A stretch of DNA of 64,000 nucleotides, from the NCBI GenBank assembly GCA_947359465.1, contig OX375877.1, positions 25,803,235 through 25,867,234 on the forward strand, in the 5' to 3' direction. Shown one piece after another: positions 56,594 through 64,000 of this stretch. The notes under the pieces are model-generated. The model had not been told where the DNA came from. It was given only the letters and a program-made list of their open reading frames with translations, and ran no database searches. The stretch comes from Metellina segmentata (taxonomy: Eukaryota > Arthropoda > Arachnida > Araneae > Tetragnathidae). The position numbers and the translations under genes are program-made. Numbering within the stretch: position 1 is the first letter of the stretch; every line of letters starts with the position of its first letter.

Positions 56594-57770
56594 GGTCCGC
56601 TTCACACCAACACAATCCGGGGCAATCTGAATCCAGTTGAAACTGACATTGTTCGAGAGCATTGAAACTGAATCCTCCGGATTCAGGCTGTGAGGAAGGT
56701 CTTATAAGAAACAAACTATTTCTTATGGATCATCTTTCAAGAATATTCCTTTGTCACTTTCAACTGGATTCAGATTGACCTGAATTCGGTTGGTATGAAG
56801 TAGGGGTGCAACATCGATGTTCTAAATTAAAACATCGATGTTGAAAAAACATCGTCCCAAAAACATCGATGTTTTTAAACATCGATGTTTTTAAAATTCA
56901 GTGTATTTAAACTTTTCCCCCCATTTCTTAAAACTGGTTTAGCAACTAGTGATGCTACATCGACAGCAAAACATCGATGTTTTGAAACTTTGATGTTCAA
57001 AATTAAAACACCGATGTTGATAAACATCGCCCCAAAACTATCGATGTTTTTAAAATTTAGTGTATTTAAATTTCTTTGCCCATTTCTTAAAACTGGTTTA
57101 GCAACTATTAATGCGACATCGGCAGTAAAACATCGATGTTCAAAATTAAAACATCGATATTGATAATACATCGCCCCAAAACCATCGATGTTTTAAAATT
57201 CAGTGTATTTAAACTTTTTCCCCCATTTCTTAAAATTGGTTTAGCAACTAGTGATGCGACATCGACTCCAATACATCGATGTTTTTTTTATATAACATCA
57301 ATGTTTTGAAAACATCGACATCGATGTCGCATCCCTACTTTTCAGACCCTTCACCCTTTGGTCTAAAAGTATTTTCAATTTGCTGACTATGAAAATTATG
57401 CTACTTGGTTATTTCTTAAATTTTTATAACGGTGCTTTTTTCATTTAAAAATAAAACATCGACAACAATAATCAGCAAATTGATCATACTTTTAGATCAA
57501 AGTGACCAAGGATGAAGGGTCTGAAACGTAGGGATGCGACATCGTTGTCGATGTTTTCTAAACATTGATGTTTTGGAGCCGATGTCGCCATCACTAGTTT
57601 CTAAAACAGTTATAAGAAATGTTGAAACAAGTTTAAGTACACTGAATTTTAAAAACATCGATGTTTTTGGGTCGATGTATTATCAACATCGATGTTTTAA
57701 TTTTGAACATCGATGTTTCAAAACATCGATGTCTTGCTATCGATGTCGCATCCCTAGTATGAAGCGGCCC
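56594..57770. mobile_element. Inverted-repeat element split by a hAT MITE
   Basis: The left arm 56594-56650 (GGTCCGCTTCACACCAACAC, GGCAATCTGAATCCAGTTGA) pairs with the right arm 56745-56800 plus 57765-57770 (TCAACTGGATTCAGATTGAC, GGTTGGTATGAAG|CGGCCC). The hAT MITE 56801-57756 sits in the right arm a few bases from its end. No clear outer duplication. Without the MITE it is about 210 bp. The open frame at 56397-56714 is partly this repeat. Confidence 0.75.
56801..57756. mobile_element. ATCGAT-rich hAT MITE, 956 bp, 8-bp duplication
   Basis: The ends TAGGGGTGCAACATCGATG and CATCGATAGCAAG-side CGATGTCGCATCCCTA are flanked by the perfect GTATGAAG (56793-56800, 57757-57764). It contains internal termini (CGCATCCCTA at about 57333, TAGGGATGCGACATCG at about 57528) and internal ACTAGTGATG junctions, so it is a multimer of MITE ends. 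Frames on both strands are artefacts of the palindromic repeat. Confidence 0.9.
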
Positions 57771-57797
57771 TAAGAGGGTATGTAAGAATAGGTAGGT

Positions 57798-58010
57798 TGT
57801 TGAATTTACGTCGCACTGAAGCTATACATCGGGCTATTGGCGATGATCCGACATCCATCCCGAAGGGAATTTATCCGAAAACAATTCCTCGTAATTTTGA
57901 AACGCGAACAGATGACACGGTCAATCTTGTCACACAGACTTCCACACCACGCTAAGGCGAGGACATTTTAGGCCACGATTAGATTTGACGTACACCAGCT
58001 CCCACGCAAC
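57798..58010 (-). repeat. Diverged headless SINE
   Basis: Reversed SINE body and tail: TTTACGTCGCACTGAAGC, GGGCTATTGGCGATGATCCG, CTCGTAATTTTGAA and TGACGTACACCAGCTCC. Confidence 0.8.
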
Positions 58011-59319
58011 TCCTAAAAGGGAGGAAATATAACCTGGACATCTCCCCGAAAGCTAATCCATCTTATCGTTCTAAATATCTAAGCAAAAAAGACGTTATAA
58101 TTCTCGCATTTCAGTTATTTGTGCTCAACCGTTAACATCGCTTTTGAATTGACTTGAAATGGAACGCAACTCTTATCACCGACTACTCTGCCTTTCATCG
58201 CGAGAAATAAATAACACTTCAGCGGACATCAGAAAGCGCGATGTTTTGACAAACAGCAACACGACGAAAACGGCATCCCCATCCAATTAAGATGGATCAC
58301 GTGATAGGTCCTCGTCAAGTCTGACATGTTTCTCAAAACGAATATTTTTACCTCCTTCTGAGATGTTCGCTAAAGAATCCTTCACACTTCTTTTTGAGGA
58401 TGAAAATAAAAACCCCAAAGTGTTAAGAGCTATTTTTCTTTTTTTAAACATTGTGTTTTACTAAAGCAATAAATATAAGTATTTTATTATTTTAGGCAAA
58501 ACCATTGCTCTCTAAAATGAGTATTTTCGTATCTATGTGGAATTTTCAGTGCAAACATGCCAGACGGTGTCAGCGAAGATTATAGTTCTGGTTTCCGAAT
58601 GCTTTTGGCGTGATACATATCGCAGTTACCTTGAAATGTAGTTCATCGCCATTTTGGCAACGTTCGGAGCGTGATCTAATTGGTTTCTACAAATTAACTA
58701 TCATTTATCAAATCGAAAATATCGGAATTTTTATCAATAAAATCGTATTTAAAAAGTGAGTCAAATAACACCACGTTCAGAAAATTGTGGTTTCAAAACG
58801 GTAGCGGGAAAACAGTACGAATCGTACACCAGGAGAAGACAGCTAAGATATTTAAGTTCTTATTATATTCCAAAAACATATTATATACAGTATTTACATC
58901 ATGTAGTTGAAATAAAAAAATAAACTGACATTACAGTTCAGAAACGAGTTTTTTTCAGTTCGTGGGTAGCAGTCGTAGACGTAGAACATAAATGGATCTG
59001 GCATTGCTATTGAGGGGGCTTCAAAAAATGTGACCAACAGGTCGACTAGTAGTCACGTGACTGATCAGTGAAAAATTTACTTGGTTGGCCGAATTGGCAT
59101 CATATCGCCTCGTTTGACAATGTAACATCTTATGACAGGGTAGATTTGTGAAAACGCATTTCGACCGTAGCGGTAAAAATAGGGAATCGCCAAACTCTAC
59201 TCAGTCACGTGGAAAAATCAGATAATGAATGAATGGATAAGCGTTTTCTACCGTCCCGTGGACCAATCAGATGAAGAATGTTCGCTTCCACCCGCAGACG
59301 AAAGTAATCTTAAGGTCAC
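58011..59319. other. No gene recognised
   Basis: Mixed single-copy-looking sequence with no supported exon or element. Confidence 0.4.
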
Positions 59320-59327
59320 ATTACAAC

Positions 59328-60030
59328 TAGGGATGCGACATCGATGTCGATGTTTTCAAAACATCGATGTATTGAAGTAGATGTTTTTGTAACATCGATG
59401 TTATACTTGTCAATGTTTTTACGTTGTCGATGTTTTATTTTTGAATGAAAAAAATACCGTTTTAAAAATTTTAAAACTAACCAAGTTGCATAATTTTTAA
59501 ATTCAGCAAATCGAACATACTTTTAGACCAAAATGGCCAAGTGTGAAGGGTCTGAAAAGTAGGGATGCCACATCGATGTCGATGCTTTCACAACATTGAT
59601 GTTTTAGAAAAAAAACATTGATGTATTGGATCCGATGTCCCATCACTAGTTACTAAACCAGTTTTAAGAAATGGGGAAACAAGTTTAAATACACTGAATT
59701 TTAAAAACATCGATGTTATAATTTTCAACATCGATGTTTTGCTGTCGATGTCGCATCAATAGTTAGAAAACCAGTTTTAAGAAATGGGGAAACAAGTTAA
59801 AATACACTGAATTTTAAAAACATCGATGTTTTGCTGTCGATGTAGCATCACAAGTTGCTAAACCAGTTTTAAGAAATGAGTGGAAAGAGTTTAAATACAC
59901 TGAATTTTAAAAACATCGATGTTTAAAAACCTCGATGTTTTTGGGTCGATGTATTATCAACATAGATGTTTTAATTTTGAACATCGATGTTTCAAAACAT
60001 CGATGTTTTGCTATCGATGTCGCATCCCTA
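59328..60030. mobile_element. ATCGAT-rich hAT MITE, 703 bp, 8-bp duplication
   Basis: The ends TAGGGATGCGACATCGATG and CATCGATGT-type CGCATCCCTA are flanked by the perfect ATTACAAC (59320-59327, 60031-60038). Internal termini lie at about 59560 and 59640. It is closest in layout to 1928-2530. Confidence 0.92.
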
Positions 60031-60105
60031 ATTACAACTAGTTTTGATCACACGACCCCGGGCGTATAAAAAAGTTACCATTGATCATTTATAAATTTAC
60101 ACTAT

Positions 60106-61262
60106 TTGGACAAAAGTATTTGGACACTGCATAAATTCGGAGGTGGATCCATTTTAGTGTGGGGGTGTTTTTCCTGGTTAGGACTCGGCCCATTGCTTTA
60201 TGTACCTGGTACCATGAGCGCTGACGTGTACCTCGACGTTCTGGATCATTCGGCCTTGTCTACACTATTGCAATACTACAGCGACGATGATTGTTTCTTT
60301 CAACAGGATCGAGCTCCATGTCCTACTGTAAAACGTGTTCTGGACTGGTTTACTGAAAATGAGTTGAATTTGATTGACTGGCCTGTTCAGAGCCCCGATC
60401 TCAATCGAATCGAGTACTTGTGGGACGAACTGGAGCGACGCGTACGACACCGCCACGCACGCCCATCTTCACAACAATCTCTTCTCACTGCCTTGCAAGA
60501 GGTATAGCGAGTTATTCCTGCCCGGACGCTTATTACCAACCTTTACCTGGAATAGAAGACATGGGGAAATTTTAAGCCCACTGATTCGTTGCTATCTCTC
60601 TCCGAGATCTATGACGTCACTTACCCACAGTGCGCACTCCGCATGTGTGAAAAGCATCACTATTTACTTGCAATGTTTGAGGGGAAAGAAGTTGAAACTG
60701 CTTCGACTGAAAATGGAATACTAATAAAAAAGAAAGCGATAGATTTTAGATGATTACCAAGCGACAGTTCAACGGCTTGTGCCATGTACTCGTAATTTGA
60801 TCTTAAATGTTTTGTGTTTAGTTTTAATTCCAGTATAGATTCTACACGCATGATTAAAAAATAATCCATTTTCGAACTTTAAAGGACACTTGGGACCTTG
60901 AACAGAATAGAAGGCGGAAACAGGAGAGTTTTTCGTTATTACTGGGGGATCTGTTGTACAGATTCGTTATAGAAGATATTTATGTTGCAGAGGTTTTGCC
61001 ACCGGCTTTCAGTTCAAGTAGAAACTACCGAGTAATGAGTAATGACAGAGTCCACGTGAAGCATCGCCATTAATGATGATGTCAAGTATTGACGTCATAG
61101 TCGACAGTTTGAAACCAACGAATTAGCGGGCTAAAAATTTCCCCATGTCTTCTATTCCAGGTAAAGGTTGTTAATATGCTGCCCGGACTTACAAAGAACT
61201 TATGAAAGTATGCCTCGACGTGTTGCAGCTGTAATACAAGCAAAAAGGAGGACCTACCCGTT
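60106..61262 (+). pseudogene. Tc1 transposase fragment, interrupted
   Basis: The frame 60106-60507 has KFGGGSILVWGCFSWLGLGP, the second catalytic Asp in a variant CFFQQDRAPCPTVKRVLDWF (DRAP in place of DNAP) and WPVQSPDLNRIEYLWDELER, with the catalytic Glu in RIEY. A stop at 60508 is followed by the insertion 60528-61178. The frame then resumes with PRRVAAVIQAKRRTYP-like sequence at 61211-61262. The first Asp and the DNA-binding domain are deleted. Activity is impossible. Confidence 0.9.
60528..61178. mobile_element. Inverted-repeat element with 10-bp duplication (MULE-like)
   Basis: The ends share CAACCTTTACCTGGAATAGA then AGACATGGGGAAATTTTTAG in inverse orientation. The direct repeat CTGCCCGGAC lies at 60518-60527 and 61179-61188. 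A 9-10-bp duplication is most typical of Mutator-like elements. It has no transposase. The insertion splits a Tc1 transposase remnant. Confidence 0.8.
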
Positions 61263-61334
61263 ACTAAATATAATAATAAGCACTTTTTTTTCTGGAAAAC
61301 ACGCAGTGTCCAAATACTTTTGTCCCATATAGTG

Positions 61335-61398
61335 TCGGATCTTTCCCTTAAGGGACTGATCCCGGACCGTCGTCGATAGCCCGTTGTGTTGCTCTAGT
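61335..61398 (+). repeat. SINE tail, left part of split copy
   Basis: TCGGATCTTTCCCTTAAGGG through GTTGCTCTAGT. It continues at 61828 with ACGACGTTAACTAAAATTA. Confidence 0.88.
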
Positions 61399-61819
61399 CA
61401 GGCCCTGATTTACCATTAGGCCCGTGAGGCACGGGCCTAGGGCCCCCATAATTTAAAAGACCCCTAAGTTTCAAAAGTATCTAAAAAATTTTAAAAAATT
61501 TTAAGTAGTTACATAAATTATTGTGTATTTACGTAAATGTCCGTCGACCGTTTCCCCCACTATCACATTCTTGTAATTACATTAATTATCTAACTATTAT
61601 GTTTTTAATTTTCATCTGCTTTATTTTGTTTTGCCAAGAGTTATAAGTGATGTCACGATTTTCTCAAACTTTTTGGTGACATCTGTGAAACGGTCAACAG
61701 TCACAAATACGTACCAATTATTGTTATAAAATTAGTTTTTGTGATGAACAAATAACATGGGGAGGGGGGCCTTCCTGCGTGTTGTGCCTACTATACCAAA
61801 TTTTCTAAATCGGGCCCTG
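61399..61819. mobile_element. hAT-type MITE splitting a SINE tail
   Basis: The ends CAGGCCCTGATTT and AAATCGGGCCCTG are flanked by the perfect 8-bp duplication GCTCTAGT (61391-61398, 61820-61827). The interior GGGCCTAGGGCCCCCATAAT and similar is non-coding. Removing it restores the SINE tail GCTCTAGTACGACGTTAACT exactly. Confidence 0.93.
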
Positions 61820-61855
61820 GCTCTAGTACGACGTTAACTAAAATTATCAATACCA

Positions 61856-62457
61856 ATACCCATATAGTGTAAAAGGAGAGTAAGGAAACGCTATATTTCC
61901 TCTATGGTCTCAATACTGTGGTACCCTCCCTGACAGATGTTGGAGGGGTGGCTGGTATGAGAATTGAAGGTTAAGTGTTCATAGAGTGAAACAGTGCGGT
62001 TTTTCTAATTTGGGACTTCAGAATAGTCTCCTGCGGTTATGCTCGCCTTCTTCCAGATCACTATCGGTGGAGCAACTGAATGCAATCTGTTAGACGAAAC
62101 ATCGTTGTCAGCAGTTCTTCAGATAGAGCTGAAAAGTGCTTCGGGGTTGAACTTGGCCCTTTTCCGTCACGTGTGATCCGCGGGGAATTCATTCGGTCGG
62201 AAAGAAGGACGGCTCCTACGATTCGAAGAGAGCTATTACGTGTTGTCAAACCGCTGAAATTTCAGGAAACAGGTGCCATTCTTAACTTCTGGATCGCAAG
62301 TTGTCAATTAACATATCTCACGATTTTGGACACCTGCCAAGGCCATGTGTGTGCGGCATTTTAAAAGAGGTGGATGTGAAAACGGGGAAATATTTTGTCC
62401 GACGAAACGCTGCTGTGATATTATGCTGCGTTCTTGATTTACTGTTTAACTAATCAT
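61856..62457. other. No gene recognised
   Basis: The open frames at 62061-62364 have no recognisable motif and overlap on both strands. Confidence 0.35.
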
Positions 62458-63247
62458 AAAGGGCAACTTTTTGCAACAAATGCAACTTTTTTTTCACGCG
62501 TTCTACGCTGTATATAAAGTACTAAAACCAAAATTCCTCCTACATGGGGTGTATAGTAAGTGAGTTATAACCGCAACATAAATGCAACTTTTTGCATAAA
62601 TGCAACCACCTGCAACTTTTTAAAATATAGCTTAAAATGAATTAATATCAAATTACTATTTCATTTTTTGCTCTCTGAATCAATCCTTCAATCACGTGTG
62701 TCTGATCTTGCGAACGCTGAAGTATTGCGCATCAAACAAGTTCATGGTTAGAAGGTGTTCGTCCTAAGACGAAAGTGAAATAAATGTCAAGAAGTACTTT
62801 AACAGATTGGTTGGCACTCTTGATAATCCAGAGGAAACTTGCATAATCGACTGCAGAGTTTGCGAGGTGAGTGTCGATCATCAATATGTTGTTCGCCTTG
62901 TAGATGACGTTTTAAAATCTCTGAATGTTGAGCGAAAGGATTTTGCGCTTGTACGATCCGATACAGCACATTATATGACTGCGGATGGCTCAGGTTTTCA
63001 ATGTTAAAGAAATAACTGGCCAAGGATCGACCGTTCAACGTTCTTTTGTATTTAAGAATGTATTATAATACTTGTTGTACACGACTAAAATTGTCAATAT
63101 ATTTTTTATTTTTTCATTTTTTATGAATTATTTATTTTAGAATTTAGTGTATAAAAAATAAATGCAACTTTAATTCCATAAATGCAACTTTAGAGGATGA
63201 TAAATGCAACTTTTCCGATTTTTACTGCAACAAAAAAAGTTGCCCTA
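62458..63247 (+). mobile_element. hAT-like element with AAATGCAAC subrepeats
   Basis: The ends AAAGGGCAACTTTTTGCAAC and GCAACAAAAAAAGTTGCCCTA are inverted repeats. The flanks CTAATCAT and CTAATCAA agree at 7 of 8. AAATGCAACTTTT recurs at about 62478, 62579, 62595, 63161, 63180 and 63202, always near the two ends, as expected of transposase-binding sites. It encloses a transposase fragment. Confidence 0.8.
62795..63005 (+). pseudogene. hAT-like transposase fragment
   Basis: The frame shows RLVGTLDNPEETCIIDCRVC, VDHQYVVRLVDDVLKSLNVE and DFALVRSDTAHYMTADGSGF. This is the region around the second half of the catalytic fold of a transposase family widespread in arthropods and other metazoans, in which LLSDAAxYM is typical. 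Here the corresponding LVRSDTAHYM keeps the Asp. It stops at 63006. The rest of the enzyme is missing on both sides, in keeping with a deletion derivative between intact terminal repeats. Confidence 0.7.
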
Positions 63248-63840
63248 CTAATCAATGATGTGAGACTTGACAGAACGATTGCCATTTTTTCTCTTTTGAA
63301 TACCAGTTTTTCTCATAGATTCAAATATTTGCAAGCATGTCTCGAGTATTTTAAATTAAAAATGTTTCATACGAAGGGGGGGTTCTTCAATTTACGTTTC
63401 ACTGGTGCATCTCAACTGGATGTTGACGATGCGGGATGCATGCACCCGGTTTGACAAGTGTTGGATTTACAAAATGGCCGGCAAGAGGAAACGAAGGGTC
63501 TTCTAATGACCAGGCTGTACCACCAGCCGGGAAATTATAAATTCTGGTCAATCAATCCCACGATAACATAGAGAAATCATGAGTATTCTTATGGAGGACT
63601 GTCCCTATGGGATTGACCCGTTAGTCTCTTACAGACTTCAGCAGCTATTCTTATGCAGTTGGCAATTCTATATGCTGATTGTACTGGGTATTATACCCAA
63701 TACCTGGATACCAATATCCAGTTTTGACTTCAGGTTCGATCGGAAATAAGTGGAGTTCTCAATCAGTATCGGATAGAAATACGGACATACCTTTATATAT
63801 GGTGACCGCCAGGTTGAAGTAAGGCATCGGGATATGCAGG
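63248..63840. other. No gene recognised
   Basis: The region holds no supported exon or transposon end. Confidence 0.4.
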
Positions 63841-63921
63841 TTCCTTCTTTTGGAATCAGGTGATTCTTTCCTTCTTTTGGAATCAGGTGATTCTTTCCTT
63901 CTGGAATCTAGTGATTTCTAT
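63841..63921. repeat. 27-bp tandem repeat, 3 copies
   Basis: Units of CCTTCTTTTGGAATCAGGTG plus ATTCTTT. The third copy is diverged. Confidence 0.92.
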
Positions 63922-64000
63922 AATTGGTGAACGACACAGTAAAGGCAGCCGTATTCTGTTTGGTAACTTCGTTTATTTTTCATTCTTTCAATTCGTCGAT

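Larger units (their letters stand above)
60100..61334 (+). mobile_element. Tc1 element (second family), split
   Basis: The ends CACTATTTGGACAAAAGTAT and ATACTTTTGTCCCATATAGTG are inverted repeats. TA precedes at 60098-60099 and TC stands in place of TA at the right. It carries a transposase fragment interrupted by the 651-bp element at 60528-61178. Its 3' end is shared with the fragment at 36907-37271. Confidence 0.9.

Noticed and set aside
56875..57773. Overlapping open frames on both strands as genes
   Set aside because: They arise from the palindromic AACATCGATGTT repeat of a hAT MITE with a perfect 8-bp duplication.

Overview
This window is animal nuclear DNA: AT-rich, without operons, with one recognisable intron-bearing gene exon and a very dense load of DNA transposons and tRNA-derived SINEs. 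The mix (Tc1, mariner, pogo-like, hAT, Helitron, TTAA and TTA families, all mostly broken) suggests an arthropod. A chelicerate such as a spider is my guess, made from general impression and not from any decisive marker.

The only host gene I recognise is the 5' coding exon of a two-pore-domain (K2P) potassium channel on the + strand (28290-28704). It ends in a splice donor inside the first selectivity filter, so the rest of the gene lies beyond a long intron. Everything else that looks coding is a decayed transposase or a repeat read as protein.

Layout. 0-5 kb: SINE head, ATCGAT-rich hAT-type MITEs (one with a perfect 8-bp target duplication), and a Tc1 element on the - strand. 4.8-16.7 kb: a Russian-doll locus. 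A short Helitron (type B) holds a long Helitron (type A). Another type-B Helitron sits inside that one, a hAT-like element with very long inverted repeats sits exactly at the A/B junction, and a smaller hAT relic lies in the remaining B part. 16.8-20.2 kb: a second type-A Helitron carrying a 2.2-kb foldback element and a full-length SINE. 20.4-26.8 kb: SINEs, a broken mariner, a SINE inserted into a SINE, and a SINE split by a TTA-duplicating element that itself holds a Helitron. 27-31.8 kb: K2P exon and intron, with a short Tc1 element in the intron. 31.8-40 kb: inverted-repeat element, a 45-bp minisatellite hosting a SINE and a hAT MITE, Tc1 and hAT relics. 40.6-46.3 kb: pogo-like element, Helitrons, a TTA element and a third SINE family. 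47.4-53.2 kb: Tc1 relic and three members of a TTAA-flanked element family whose interior has expanded into arrays of a 61-64-bp unit. 54-64 kb: Helitron, SINEs, more hAT MITEs, and a Tc1 copy split by an element with a 10-bp duplication.

Many insertions can be proved inside the window because an uninterrupted copy of the target or an exact target-site duplication is present. These give a relative order of events. Element ends and duplications were read by eye. Superfamily names rest on end sequence plus duplication length and are given with matching caution.
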